This document shows positions 16,393 through 25,766 of a DNA stretch of 64,000 nt, in pieces. The stretch is from contig OZ244955.1 in assembly GCA_965222525.1 (NCBI GenBank), positions 1,736,001 through 1,800,000 of the forward strand, written 5' to 3'. Under the pieces are notes generated by a model, which worked only from the letters and a program-made list of their open reading frames with translations, was not told the DNA's origin and made no database searches. Both the position numbers and the translations under genes were made by a program. Within the stretch, counting starts at the first letter, position 1. Each line of letters opens with the position of its first letter. Source of the stretch: CBDCUF01 sp965222525. Its GTDB lineage: Bacteria; Pseudomonadota; Alphaproteobacteria; Rickettsiales; UBA8987.

Positions 16393-17055
16393 ATGACAAC
16401 AGCATCCTACCCGATACTTTACGGTTTTCGCCGTTGTCCGTATGTCATACGTACCAGGATGACACTGGCTTATAGTGGTATTAGTTATATTCTACGAGAA
16501 ATAGAGCTGAAGAATCGTCCAAAGGCCATGCTGGATATTACCAGTAAAGGGACTGTGCCGGTAATACAATTTCCGGATGGAAGGGTAATCGATAACAGTA
16601 TTGGTATTGTGTATTATGCACTTGGAGTAAACGATCCGGATGGCTGGAATGATTTCCAGCCGCAGGAGCAGGAAAAGGCACGGCAGCTTATCATCCGGTA
16701 TGATACGGAATTTGTTCCCCTGCTGAACAAGTATAAATATTTTGAACGCCACCCGGAACAAACACAGGAAGCCTATCGTGAAAACATTGAAACAGTTTTT
16801 CTTACTGATATGAATACTGTGTTAGGAACACAAGGATATCTGATGTCAGATAGAATCTCTGTTGCAGATGTAGCGATTTTCCCGCTAATGCGTCAGTTTG
16901 CGCATGCGGATAAAGAGTGGTTCTTCGCCAGCTCCTATACACACATTATTCGCTGGCTTGAATCATTTCTGGAGAATCCTGTGTTTATACAGGTGATGAA
17001 GAAACATCCTGTCTGGCAGGAGGGCGAGGAAGGTATACTGATTTGTATTAGCTAA
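16393..17055 (+). CDS. Glutathione S-transferase family protein
   Basis: 220 aa, two-domain GST fold. The N-terminal thioredoxin-like domain has LYGFRRCPYVIRTRMTLAYSG with a Cys-Pro-Tyr active site (about residue 15), KGTVPVIQF with the cis-proline, and DNSIGIVYYAL. The C-terminal helical domain has LMSDRISVADVAIFPLMRQFAH, the usual GST substrate-pocket helix. The CPY site suggests a glutaredoxin-like or omega-type activity (thiol transfer, dehydroascorbate-like reduction) and not classical conjugation; substrate unknown. The 193 bp upstream, shared with divergent mfd, show no site I can name. Confidence 0.82.
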   Translation: MTTASYPILYGFRRCPYVIRTRMTLAYSGISYILREIELKNRPKAMLDITSKGTVPVIQFPDGRVIDNSIGIVYYALGVNDPDGWNDFQPQEQEKARQLIIRYDTEFVPLLNKYKYFERHPEQTQEAYRENIETVFLTDMNTVLGTQGYLMSDRISVADVAIFPLMRQFAHADKEWFFASSYTHIIRWLESFLENPVFIQVMKKHPVWQEGEEGILICIS

Positions 17056-17060
17056 TACAT

Positions 17061-20042
17061 CTAGAAACTATGGTTCAGCTTCATCAATAATAGGGTTTCG
17101 GGGGAGGCTTCCTTTATGTGATTTGGCTCTATACGGTAGAGGGCACCGGTGGTGAGGCTGGTTTCTTCTGCAAGGGGGAGCATATAGGACAGTTCCAGGT
17201 CAATCTCACGTCCGGTCGGAGCCAGATTTGCCCTGTTGCTGTTGATAAGCAGGTTACCCGCCGCATCGCGGGCAAATGGTAATGTAAGGAACGCATGGCC
17301 GCTACTAACCCGCAAAGGCTGTGATATATTGAAGCTTAGCCTGTCCGGGTTGCTTGCCGAACCCCTGCGCAGCAGCCCGCTATAGGAAATACCGACAGAA
17401 GCGGATTCACTCCTGATAGTGGAAATATCATTCAGTAGTGAATTAGACGAAGTTGTCGGGATTGAGTATCCTGCGGTGTAGGAGCCGCGGATTTTTACAT
17501 TATCGGTCAGACTGCTTTCGACCGCAATCCCTGCGAAATAGGTCGGGATGTTTTCGCCGCTTGCAAATGCACCACTGGTCCGGCTACCAAGGAATGAGTT
17601 TTCCTCACTTATAACGCCAGCCTGTACGCTGACGGAAGCAGTGTCCGAGACCTTGCCGGTAATTTCACCAACCGCACCACTGGTTTTTGTATCATTACCG
17701 CTATAGGAACTATTATTGATATTATCCTCATCATCCTGTGAGCCATGAAATGCACCGAATTTATATGTGATATTCTTGTCCTTCCGGCTAACCGCACTGG
17801 CTATCCCGTCCTCAACAAGCCCCAGATACGGATTGCTCATTACATCTTTAGCTATTGTAGCGGAGTCACGCTCAACCGCAGTAAAGCCCATAAGCTCTTC
17901 CGGCGAAGTGTTGTAACTCATCGCCATGTTGGTATTGCCATAATCAGCGGAGAACTTTGCCTTTTCCAGTTTACGCTCATTTTCCCTGCCATATTTCGGC
18001 AGTTCATCCTGCCGTTCAACAGTTTCCGAATAGCTTAAACTGGCCGAATTGCCAATCCTGACCGATTTATCAAACTCCTTCTCTCCGAATTTCGCCAGTG
18101 AATCGGCTGGGTTTATAATCTCCTGCCTGCTGACTATATTTGATAAATCAATAGCATAAGCCCGTTTATACTTATCCAGCACCGCAACCTGCAGTCCTGC
18201 GCTTGCCAGCGCATCACCAAATGCAGAGCCCATAGAAATCTGCGAATCACCGAAACCTGCTGATGCGCCGTTTACATTACTACCGACAGGTATTGACATA
18301 CTGCCCTGCGGTGCAGTTGCAGCCTCCAGATTCACCAGCCCGTGCCCATATACGCTGTCAACCCCGGCTGTTCCCAAATCAGTAGCGGTGTCAAACAGAA
18401 TGTCAATCGCCTGTGCAGTGGTCAGACCGGGGAATTTCGTTAGTAATACCGCAATCGCTCCGGAAACATGTGGTGCTGCCATTGAAGTCCCGCTCTCGGC
18501 CTCATAACCATCATCCCCCGTATCAAACTCATCCTGCATGTCATATGTTGAAATAATATTGGTGCCGGGTGCGGCTATACACCAATCCCTGGACAACCCG
18601 CAGTGATTGCTAAAACTGGCTATACCATTACTCTCATTAACTGCAACTACAACAACCCATAAATCCCGTAATTCAGGTATACGCAAGGGAACAGCTGAAT
18701 TTACTGTTGTTTCCGTATGGCTGTCATTGCCCGCTGCCCATACTACGGCCACGTCTCTTGCCACTGTTGTTTTATATGCGTTTATTACATCGGCTCCGAA
18801 AAAACTCACCAGAGAAGCCTCGTCAGGGAAATCATTTATATCAAAGAAAACGGAGCCCCAGCTATTATTCAACACCCGCGCACCGTTATCAGCAGCATAA
18901 TTAAATGCCGCCGGAGTGAATTGCGTACCGAACACAAACCCTGCAGAAGTCCCTATACGAAGTGGCAGAATCCCTGACTGATAGGCTACTCCATGCATAC
19001 CGGAATTGTTTTTGGTAGCGGCAATAATCCCCGCAACATGTGTACCATGGCTGCGGCCGAATCCCTGTTCTTCAGGGCTGGCATCCGGATCGTTATCGAT
19101 ATAATCCACGCCGCCATCCACTATATTTGCCACAAGATCAGGATGGTCAATATCAACCCCGCTATCCAGCACCGCAACTATAGTTCCCAGGCCGGCAGAA
19201 CCATTCGCATATGCGTTGGAGGAATTCATCTGCGCTAGCCCTTGCTGGTTGTTATATTCCACCGTTTCAAAATCGGCAGGTGTACCGGATGGGGGTGTAA
19301 AGTCCGGGGGCGTTACTGCAGGTGTGGAATCACCACCACCGCCACCTCCTCCACTGGCCGCAACCGCTATACCCCCGGCAGCCGCAACCCCACCGGCTAT
19401 CAACATGGTTTTGGTAGAAAATAATCCGGCAGATGTTGCAGCAGGCGCTGCAGGACCGGCAGAAGGTTCAAAACGTTTATATTTTTTCTGCTGTTGCCGG
19501 AGAAATTCATTATGGCGCTGTTGAGGTTGTTGCCGGGCAACCGGTACTCTATGTTTCTGCATTTCCATTATACGTGCATATTGCTCCCTGGTCAGGTAGC
19601 GTCTATCCGCACCATTACGCAGCAGCAAATCAGCCATTTGCATATGGTTATTGTCGGCTGCCATGCGCAGCGGGGTCAGGTTTAATATATCAACAGAATT
19701 TGGGTCGGCTCCGGCGGCAAGCAATGTCTGTGCCATCTGCATATTTCCGTTATATGCAGCGCGCATAAGCGCAGTCGTGTCATACATTCCCTTGCTATCA
19801 ACCGGTTGGCCGGCACGTAGTAACTGTTGCACCCGACCCATATCACCGGCATCCGCCGCATCTACCAGCGGGTTCTTGTACTTTGAAATACTGCGCTGCG
19901 GCCGAACTGGTTGATTATAAGGCTGGTTGTAATACTGGCCTGGCTGGTATTGGTAGTTGTTATGCTGTGCATGTGCAGGTTTGATATAACTATATATCGT
20001 GAGTGCTGCCAAAACCCCTACAAAATGTAGTATTATCTTCAT
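17061..20042 (-). CDS. Secreted ankyrin-repeat/S8 subtilase protein with autotransporter-like C-terminus
   Basis: 993 aa. Order seen: signal peptide (1-26, ending PAHAQ); three ankyrin-type repeats (about 57-150: DAADAGDMGRVQQLLRAG, TALMRAAYNGNMQMAQTLL, TPLRMAADNNHMQMADLLL); a Gln/Arg-rich linker (160-195); a hydrophobic then glycine-rich stretch (210-237); subtilase domain with catalytic Asp293 (VLDSGVDIDHPD), His332 (HGTHVAG), oxyanion Asn near 393 (NNSWGS) and Ser520 (GTSMAAPH); then from about 640 alternating-strand sequence ending in Phe (LLLMKLNHSF), typical of an outer-membrane barrel. The likely route is Sec export and type V display. All catalytic residues are present, so it should be an active protease. 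Ankyrin repeats in an exported subtilase are unusual. Confidence 0.85.
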   Translation of the reverse strand: MKIILHFVGVLAALTIYSYIKPAHAQHNNYQYQPGQYYNQPYNQPVRPQRSISKYKNPLVDAADAGDMGRVQQLLRAGQPVDSKGMYDTTALMRAAYNGNMQMAQTLLAAGADPNSVDILNLTPLRMAADNNHMQMADLLLRNGADRRYLTREQYARIMEMQKHRVPVARQQPQQRHNEFLRQQQKKYKRFEPSAGPAAPAATSAGLFSTKTMLIAGGVAAAGGIAVAASGGGGGGGDSTPAVTPPDFTPPSGTPADFETVEYNNQQGLAQMNSSNAYANGSAGLGTIVAVLDSGVDIDHPDLVANIVDGGVDYIDNDPDASPEEQGFGRSHGTHVAGIIAATKNNSGMHGVAYQSGILPLRIGTSAGFVFGTQFTPAAFNYAADNGARVLNNSWGSVFFDINDFPDEASLVSFFGADVINAYKTTVARDVAVVWAAGNDSHTETTVNSAVPLRIPELRDLWVVVVAVNESNGIASFSNHCGLSRDWCIAAPGTNIISTYDMQDEFDTGDDGYEAESGTSMAAPHVSGAIAVLLTKFPGLTTAQAIDILFDTATDLGTAGVDSVYGHGLVNLEAATAPQGSMSIPVGSNVNGASAGFGDSQISMGSAFGDALASAGLQVAVLDKYKRAYAIDLSNIVSRQEIINPADSLAKFGEKEFDKSVRIGNSASLSYSETVERQDELPKYGRENERKLEKAKFSADYGNTNMAMSYNTSPEELMGFTAVERDSATIAKDVMSNPYLGLVEDGIASAVSRKDKNITYKFGAFHGSQDDEDNINNSSYSGNDTKTSGAVGEITGKVSDTASVSVQAGVISEENSFLGSRTSGAFASGENIPTYFAGIAVESSLTDNVKIRGSYTAGYSIPTTSSNSLLNDISTIRSESASVGISYSGLLRRGSASNPDRLSFNISQPLRVSSGHAFLTLPFARDAAGNLLINSNRANLAPTGREIDLELSYMLPLAEETSLTTGALYRIEPNHIKEASPETLLLMKLNHSF

Positions 20043-20442
20043 AAATGCCCCGTATTTGATATATTATAGCGACTCACAAACTTTATTAAAAATTAGTTAA
20101 AATTTTATATGATTGATGTTGCTATTGTACAACATGGCAGGGGCAAAATAAAGGAATTATTTATGATTTTATAGGCAGTTTTAAAGACTCATCCAAGTAA
20201 TATAAAAAAACTATCATCTTTTAGATAACAGTTATAAAATACTTGTTCGAATATACCCTGACTTACCTACAAATAAATGTACCCATTTTTATAATATCCT
20301 GCGTACTAGCGTTCTCGCCTGGCTGCAAAAAGTCACTTGGTTCACATTGCCAAGGTGCAGTTCCTGAAGATTTTTATCAGATGGAGAGCAGTTAATCTCT
20401 TGATTTGTGTATTCTGATTGGATATTAGGGATGGTATGCGTT
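20043..20442. other. Gene-free stretch upstream of the protease gene
   Basis: About 400 AT-rich bases with no credible coding frame. A short inverted repeat ATGTTG-N8-CAACAT lies near 20117-20136. The promoter of the minus-strand protease gene should be here, but no clear -35/-10 pair stands out. Confidence 0.5.
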
Positions 20443-20613
20443 GTCATCCCGAGCCATGTGCTGAACTTGATTCAGTATTGTTTCAGGATCTATTCATAAA
20501 AATTCTGTGTGGTTCACAAGTTAGAATTATAATTCTCAAAATGCAAAGCCTGGTCACAAACTGCCAGGATTTGGTCATTGGAAAAATAGATACTGAAACA
20601 AGTTCAGGATGAC
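20443..20613. repeat. Palindromic repeat family A, full-length copy (171 bp)
   Basis: Begins GTCATCCCGAG and ends CAAGTTCAGGATGAC, with an inner CTGAACTTGATTCAG stem at the left and TACTGAAACAAGTTCAG at the right. The right third, including GGATTTGGTCATTGGAAA, matches the element at 53483-53628. No coding frame inside is credible. The end-to-end inverted symmetry and size suggest a non-autonomous mobile (MITE-like) repeat. Confidence 0.75.
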
Positions 20614-20647
20614 ATGGTGGAATGCACTAGGTAAAAAGGAAATAACC

Positions 20648-21577
20648 ATGAAAATTACCAAGAAAGTACAAAATATTCTGGCGAATTATGAGAGTGATAA
20701 TCCGGGAACGAAGGCCAATCTGGCACGGATATTGATGCATGGCCGGCTGGGTGGTTCGGGCAGGCTGGTTATTCTGCCGGTCGATCAGGGATTTGAGCAT
20801 GGCCCGGCACGCAGCTTTGCCCCCAATCCCGATGCATACGACCCGCATTACCATTTCAAACTGGCCATAGATGCCGGGTTGAGTTCCTATGCCGCACCTT
20901 ACGGTATGATTGCCGCCGGCGCTGACACATATGCCGGAGCAATCCCGCTTATATTAAAGGTCAACAGCGCCAATTCCCTATATAGCGGTTCCGCCCCCGA
21001 CCAGGCACTAACCGGCTCGGTAAAGGATGCGTTGCAACTTGGCTGCTCGGCTATTGGCTTTACCATATATCCCGGTTCGGATAATTCCTACAACATGATG
21101 GAGGAAATCCGCGAGATGTCCGAAGAAGCAAGGGCAAACGGGCTGGCGGTGGTGATATGGTCATATGCCCGCGGTGGCAAGGTTACTGCGCCGGAGGGAG
21201 AAACCGCAGTGGATATTATTGCTTACGCCGCACATATGGCAGCCCTGCTCGGAGCACATATCATCAAGGTAAAACCGCCTACCGACCATCTCGACCTGCC
21301 CGCTGCAAAGAAAGTTTATGAGTCGGAGAAAATCGCAGTCGGCTCCCTTACAGAAAGGATTGCGCATATAAAACAGGCTACGTTTAACGGTCGGCGTATT
21401 GTAGTATTTTCCGGTGGTTCCAGTAAAGGTGCAGATGCATTATATAACGAAATTCGCCAGATTCGTGACGGTGGCGGCAATGGTTCGATTATCGGCCGCA
21501 ATACCTTCCAGCGTCCCCGCACCGAAGCCCTGGATATGCTGGACAAAATCATCCGCATCTACCAGGGTAAGATGTAG
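20648..21577 (+). CDS. fbaB: Class I fructose-bisphosphate aldolase (DhnA/FbaB family)
   Basis: Cleaves fructose 1,6-bisphosphate to dihydroxyacetone phosphate and glyceraldehyde 3-phosphate through a Schiff base, without metal. 309 aa; key stretches are GSGRLVILPVDQGFEHGPARSF (about 36-57), IGFTIYPGSDNSYNM, VIWSYARGG, HIIKVKPPTD with the Schiff-base lysine, FSGGSSKGADALYNEI and IIGRNTFQRP (phosphate binding). Start at 20648 is chosen because AAAAGGAAATAACC precedes it. Same strand as ssrA and sspB but ssrA has its own promoter. Confidence 0.93.
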   Translation: MKITKKVQNILANYESDNPGTKANLARILMHGRLGGSGRLVILPVDQGFEHGPARSFAPNPDAYDPHYHFKLAIDAGLSSYAAPYGMIAAGADTYAGAIPLILKVNSANSLYSGSAPDQALTGSVKDALQLGCSAIGFTIYPGSDNSYNMMEEIREMSEEARANGLAVVIWSYARGGKVTAPEGETAVDIIAYAAHMAALLGAHIIKVKPPTDHLDLPAAKKVYESEKIAVGSLTERIAHIKQATFNGRRIVVFSGGSSKGADALYNEIRQIRDGGGNGSIIGRNTFQRPRTEALDMLDKIIRIYQGKM

Positions 21578-21601
21578 TATAGGTGATTAGGCGATTTCCC
21601 C

Positions 21602-21630
21602 TTCACAATCCAAGAAAAAACATATATAAT
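21602..21630 (+). promoter_or_regulatory. Sigma-70-type promoter of ssrA
   Basis: TTCACA (21602-21607) and TATAAT (21625-21630) are separated by 17 bp, one mismatch from the -35 consensus and a perfect -10. Transcription would begin near 21637, just before the tmRNA acceptor piece. Confidence 0.6.
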
Positions 21631-21631
21631 A

Positions 21632-21960
21632 GGAGCGTCTGCTTGCAGACTATGACAATAAATTTTCTGTCGAAATAGATATAATGGACCCGGGGGCGGT
21701 ACCCGGCGGCTCCACCATAGATTATAACCAGCGTTGTAGTTTATGGTGGGGCCGATATAGGATCGACATATATTGAAAGGGCTGGATTTTGTCCGGTATG
21801 ATATCGCCGTAACGAATCAAAAACAATAAGTGCAAACGATAACGAAGCACTCGATGACAATGTAGCTCTCGCTGCTTAGCCCGACGGGTTAATCTGAGAG
21901 TATTTTCATCGCGGCCCCGCGGGGAGCCGGGCAACAGAATCCCCGCATCATACGCCGGAT
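21632..21960 (+). ncRNA. ssrA: Transfer-messenger RNA, permuted two-piece (ssrA)
   Basis: Rescues stalled ribosomes and tags the unfinished protein for proteolysis. The gene is circularly permuted as in other alphaproteobacteria. The acceptor piece comes first and ends at 21717 with T-arm stem CCGGG/CCCGG and CGGCTCCACCA. After a 30-nt spacer the coding piece begins at 21748 with GGGGCCGATATAGGATCGAC; GGGGCC can pair with GGCTCC of the acceptor end. The reading frame GCA AAC GAT...GCT GCT TAG (21834-21881 region) encodes the tag ANDNEALDDNVALAA. A GC-rich pseudoknot region follows (GCGGCCCCGCGGGGAGCCGGGC). Outer limits are approximate; the 3' end of the coding piece was not fixed by eye. Confidence 0.93.
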
Positions 21961-22116
21961 AATGGCGCGGATGGCATAAGAAGCACAGCCCGTAATTTTT
22001 TGCAGGAGTTTGTTGCTTTTTCCGGATTTTCATGTTGCAGGCCGCAATCATTTAATCTATTACATGTCACATATCGCCATGACTGGCGGTGGTAATGTTC
22101 CTCTCAAGAGGTGGTT

Positions 22117-22611
22117 ATGGATGACTTTCTGGATTACGGCAAGTTTGTAGACGAGGCGATGCATTATGTAGTGCGCAAGGCACTCATGGCGGTTCAGGAG
22201 CATGGCCTGCCGGTAGAACACCATTTCTTTATTACTTTCGATACCTCACATCCCGGCGTTATGATTGCCGATGATCTGCGGGAGAAATATCCTGACGAAA
22301 TGACGATTGTCATGCAGCATCAATTCTGGGATATGGAGGTGGATGAGGAAAGATTCAGCCTTGTACTAAGCTTTGATGGTGTGAAGCAAAACCTGACGGT
22401 TCCTTTTAATGCGCTGATTTCCTTTGCTGACCCTAGTGTTAAATTCGGTCTGCAATTCCATCATGAGATAATCCCGCCCGATTCCCTGCCTTCCGATGCT
22501 GATGTGTCAATGGTTGAAAGAAACGGCACGGAAAAAGACAGCGCTTCCGATGACCTGCTGGACGGTGCAACTAATAATGTAGTCGCCCTGGACAGCTTCA
22601 GAAAAAAATAG
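22117..22611 (+). CDS. sspB: SspB, ClpXP adaptor for ssrA-tagged proteins (alpha type)
   Basis: Delivers ssrA-tagged proteins to ClpXP. 164 aa. The N-terminal part DDFLDYGKFVDEAMHYVVRKAL and HHFFITFDTSHPGVMI match the alphaproteobacterial SspB family, as do LVLSFDGVKQNLTVPFNALISFADPSVKFGLQF and the short C-terminal tail VVALDSFRKK, the likely ClpX-contacting end after a disordered linker. Start at 22117 chosen because AAGAGG precedes it; an in-frame GTG at 22111 is the alternative. It follows ssrA directly, so tag and adaptor are genetically linked here. Confidence 0.9.
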   Translation: MDDFLDYGKFVDEAMHYVVRKALMAVQEHGLPVEHHFFITFDTSHPGVMIADDLREKYPDEMTIVMQHQFWDMEVDEERFSLVLSFDGVKQNLTVPFNALISFADPSVKFGLQFHHEIIPPDSLPSDADVSMVERNGTEKDSASDDLLDGATNNVVALDSFRKK

Positions 22612-22650
22612 GGCAATAACCACTTTGTAGCAATTTATAGCGTTATCCGC

Positions 22651-24594
22651 TTAACTAGCCTTACTTTCTTCGTCGTTGGCTTTGTCTTCATTTTTGACTT
22701 CCTCAAAATCGGCATCGACGATGTTGTCGTCATCATCGGAAGCTCTGCCTGTTGAATCACCGCTGGAATCATTCCCCGCATCTTTCTCCTGCTGCGCCTT
22801 ATAGACAGCCTCACCGAGCTTCATCGCAGCCTGGGTCAGGGTCTGGATATTTTGGTTGATTTCACTGGCATTGTCACCCTCCATGGATTTTTTCAGAGTG
22901 AACAGCGCACCTTCTATGGTTTCCTTGTCATCTTTCTCAATCTGGTCACCATACTCATTGAGGCTCTTTTCGGTAGAGTAAATCAAGCCGTCAGCCTGAT
23001 TCCTGGCGTCGATGAGCGCTCGACGCTTCTTGTCCTCCTCGGCATGCTCCTCGGCATCCTTGACCATCTTCTCGATATCCTCCTCGTTCAATCCGCCGGA
23101 AGCCTGGATGGTAATCTGCTGTTCCTTGCCGGTAGCCTTGTCTTTCGCCGATACATTGACGATACCGTTGGCGTCAATATCGAATGTCACCTCAATCTGC
23201 GGGACACCACGTGGCGCCGGAGGTATATTCTCCAGATTGAACTGCCCCAGTATCTTGTTCTCGGTAGCCATCTCACGCTCACCCTGGAACACACGGATAG
23301 TCACCGCCGCCTGATTATCCTCGGCAGTCGAGAATATCTGGCTTTTCTTGGTCGGAATCGTGGTATTACGCTCTATCAGCCTGGTAAATACGCCGCCAAG
23401 AGTCTCGATACCGAGCGATAGCGGAGTTACGTCAAGCAACAGCACATCCTTGACATCACCCTGTAATACGCCGGCCTGTATCGCCGCACCAATCGCCACC
23501 ACCTCATCGGGGTTAACTCCCTTATGTGGCTCACGGCCGAAAAATTCCTTTACCCGCTCGATAACCTTGGGCATACGGGTCATACCGCCAACCAGCACCA
23601 CCTCGTCAATCTCACCGGCGGCAAGGTCTGCGTCTTTAAGAGCTGCCTTGCATGGCTTGATAGTGCGGTCAACCAGATCATCAACCAGACTCTCCAGCTT
23701 GGCGCGGGTAAGCTTGATATTCAGATGTTTCGGACCACTGGCATCGGCTGTAATATAAGGCAGGTTAACATCGGTTTCCTTGGAGCTGGAAAGCTCGATC
23801 TTGGCCTTCTCCGCTGCCTCTTTCAGGCGCTGCAATGCAAGCGGGTCTTTCTTGAGATCAACTCCCTGGTCTTTCTTAAACTCCTCAGCAAGATAATCGA
23901 GGATGCGCATATCGAAATCCTCACCGCCAAGGAATGTATCACCATTGGTCGATTTCACCTCGAACACACCATCACCGATTTCCAGTACCGATACGTCAAA
24001 TGTACCGCCGCCAAGGTCATATACTGCAATCGTCTTGCCTCCCTTCTTGTCCAGCCCGTATGCAAGGGCAGCGGCAGTCGGCTCGTTGATAATCCGCAGC
24101 ACCTCAAGTCCGGCAATCTTGCCGGCATCCTTGGTAGCCTGACGCTGTGAGTCATTGAAATATGCAGGAACCGTTATAACCGCTTTTTCCACCTTCTCGC
24201 CAAGGAAATCCTCAGCGGTTTCCTTCATTTTCTGCAATATAAAGGCGCTTATCTGGCTGGGAGACATTTTCTCACCATTAGCCTCAACCCATGCGCTGCC
24301 ATTATCGGCTTTAACGATTTGATAAGGTACAAGCTCCTGGTCTTTTTTAGTGGTAGGGTCGTCGAATGAGCGACCTATGAGGCGTTTTACCGCGAATATG
24401 GTGTTCTGCGGATTGGTTACCGCCTGACGCTTGGCAGGCTCACCTACCAGCTTTTCATTTGACTCGGTAAAGGCCACCATGGATGGTGTGGTGCGCTTTC
24501 CTTCGGCATTTTCTATCACCCTGGCATCCTTGCCATCCATTACGGCAACACATGAATTTGTTGTACCAAGGTCTATTCCTATAACTCTTCCCAT
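22651..24594 (-). CDS. dnaK: Molecular chaperone DnaK (Hsp70)
   Basis: ATP-driven cytoplasmic chaperone for nascent and damaged proteins. 647 aa. ATPase domain starts GRVIGIDLGTTNSCVAVMDG, with AVITVPAYFNDSQRQATKDAG, IAVYDLGGGTFDVSVLE and VVLVGGMTRMPKV; substrate-binding domain from about 390 (LLLDVTPLSLGIETLGG); the acidic tail ends near VDADFEEV with the sequence variable after it. dnaJ, its usual downstream partner, does not follow; an adenosine kinase-like gene lies upstream on the same strand. A CTTGAG at 24631-24636 (minus strand) could be a heat-shock -35 element, but I see no convincing -10. Confidence 0.98.
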   Translation of the reverse strand: MGRVIGIDLGTTNSCVAVMDGKDARVIENAEGKRTTPSMVAFTESNEKLVGEPAKRQAVTNPQNTIFAVKRLIGRSFDDPTTKKDQELVPYQIVKADNGSAWVEANGEKMSPSQISAFILQKMKETAEDFLGEKVEKAVITVPAYFNDSQRQATKDAGKIAGLEVLRIINEPTAAALAYGLDKKGGKTIAVYDLGGGTFDVSVLEIGDGVFEVKSTNGDTFLGGEDFDMRILDYLAEEFKKDQGVDLKKDPLALQRLKEAAEKAKIELSSSKETDVNLPYITADASGPKHLNIKLTRAKLESLVDDLVDRTIKPCKAALKDADLAAGEIDEVVLVGGMTRMPKVIERVKEFFGREPHKGVNPDEVVAIGAAIQAGVLQGDVKDVLLLDVTPLSLGIETLGGVFTRLIERNTTIPTKKSQIFSTAEDNQAAVTIRVFQGEREMATENKILGQFNLENIPPAPRGVPQIEVTFDIDANGIVNVSAKDKATGKEQQITIQASGGLNEEDIEKMVKDAEEHAEEDKKRRALIDARNQADGLIYSTEKSLNEYGDQIEKDDKETIEGALFTLKKSMEGDNASEINQNIQTLTQAAMKLGEAVYKAQQEKDAGNDSSGDSTGRASDDDDNIVDADFEEVKNEDKANDEESKAS

Positions 24595-24728
24595 GATTTT
24601 TCTCCTGTATTAGATTGTCGGAAACAGAGGCTCAAGATGAACGTAACTTCCGTTTCCCTATGAACTGTATATAGGAGATTTTTTCGCCATTACAACCCCT
24701 ATATAAAACAATACTTATGTCAGATATC

Positions 24729-25751
24729 TTATACAATCCTATCCAGCAATTCTGACAGTTTGGTAACCGGGCGGGCGCCGATATATTTTATTACCTCGGC
24801 AGCGCAAAGACTGGCCAGCCTGCCGCATTTCTCAGGGTCAAACCCGTTGATATAACCGTATAAAAACCCGCTGGCATATAAATCGCCGGCACCGGTTACA
24901 TCATATACCTTGCGCACTTTCACCGCATCCACATTATAAACCTCGTTATCGGTCAGGATATATGAGCCCTTCTCACTACGGGTAATCACCGCAATCTCGC
25001 ATTTACCGTTAATACGGTTGAGCACCCGCCTGATATCCGGCTCACCGTAAAGTGCATTAAGCTCTGCCTCATTGGCGAAGAAAATATCGGCATGGTTGTT
25101 TATAAGGTCACGGAATTCCTCCTTGTGACGCTCGACGCAAAGTGCATCCGACAGGGTAAAGGCCACCTTGCGGTCGTTCCTGTGGGCAATGGTAATTGCC
25201 TTCTGTATCGCTGCCTTGGCCGACGGGCTGTCCCACAAATAGCCTTCAAAATATATCATCCGGCCGGATTTTATCAACTCCTCGTCAATATCATCCTCGG
25301 TAATTTCAGCAGCAATGCCCAGATATGTCGCCATGGTACGTTCAACCACCTTGTTGCCAAACTTGTTCTTCTCCTCGGTTACCGCTACCAGACAACGGGC
25401 AGTGGAATTGCCGTCCCTGGCCGGTTCGGTCTCGAAATCAACACCGCTGCGCTGGATATCATGGCGAAAAATCGAACCCAGTTGGTCATCACGTACCTTG
25501 CCGATGAAAGCCGCCTTACCGCCCAGCATGGCAAATCCGGCCAGCGTATTGGCCGCAGAACCGCCGGAACACTCGGTTGCCGCACCCATATTGTCATATA
25601 ATTCATCCGCCTGCGTCTCATTAATAAGGGTCATGGCGCCCCTGGCAAGCCCGTTATCCTGCAGGAATTTCGTATCCTGATATGCCAGTATATCGACTAT
25701 GGCATTACCGATCCCGACAATATCATACTTATCATGTTTGTTGTTGGTCAT
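24729..25751 (-). CDS. PfkB-family carbohydrate kinase, probably adenosine kinase
   Basis: Ribokinase-fold kinase, 340 aa. N-terminal GIGNAIVDILA; the substrate region GGSAANTLAGFAMLGGKAAFIGKV; the PfkB signature VYDVTGAGDLYASGFLYG near the C-terminus with the catalytic Asp. The NAIVD and SAANT pattern fits the adenosine kinase branch, which salvages adenosine to AMP; a sugar substrate cannot be excluded. It lies 15 bp after the membrane-protein gene and two genes after purD, so a link to purine metabolism is plausible. Confidence 0.85.
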   Translation of the reverse strand: MTNNKHDKYDIVGIGNAIVDILAYQDTKFLQDNGLARGAMTLINETQADELYDNMGAATECSGGSAANTLAGFAMLGGKAAFIGKVRDDQLGSIFRHDIQRSGVDFETEPARDGNSTARCLVAVTEEKNKFGNKVVERTMATYLGIAAEITEDDIDEELIKSGRMIYFEGYLWDSPSAKAAIQKAITIAHRNDRKVAFTLSDALCVERHKEEFRDLINNHADIFFANEAELNALYGEPDIRRVLNRINGKCEIAVITRSEKGSYILTDNEVYNVDAVKVRKVYDVTGAGDLYASGFLYGYINGFDPEKCGRLASLCAAEVIKYIGARPVTKLSELLDRIV

Positions 25752-25766
25752 CTGGCTATTGCTCCA

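Noticed and set aside
19216..19768. Overlapping plus-strand frames opposite the ankyrin-subtilase gene
   Set aside because: Shadow frames of the Gly/Ala-rich linker; Pro/Thr-rich with no domain or start signal.
20418..20612. 64-codon frame upstream of the aldolase
   Set aside because: It lies entirely within a family A palindromic element, so it is a frame through a repeat.
21722..22051. 109-codon minus-strand frame across the tmRNA region
   Set aside because: It covers the tmRNA coding piece, whose tag frame and pairing ends are clear; the protein sequence is not plausible.
24600..24640. Heat-shock sigma-32 promoter before dnaK
   Set aside because: CTTGAG is present but the matching -10 would leave a leader too short to hold the ribosome site; not convincing.
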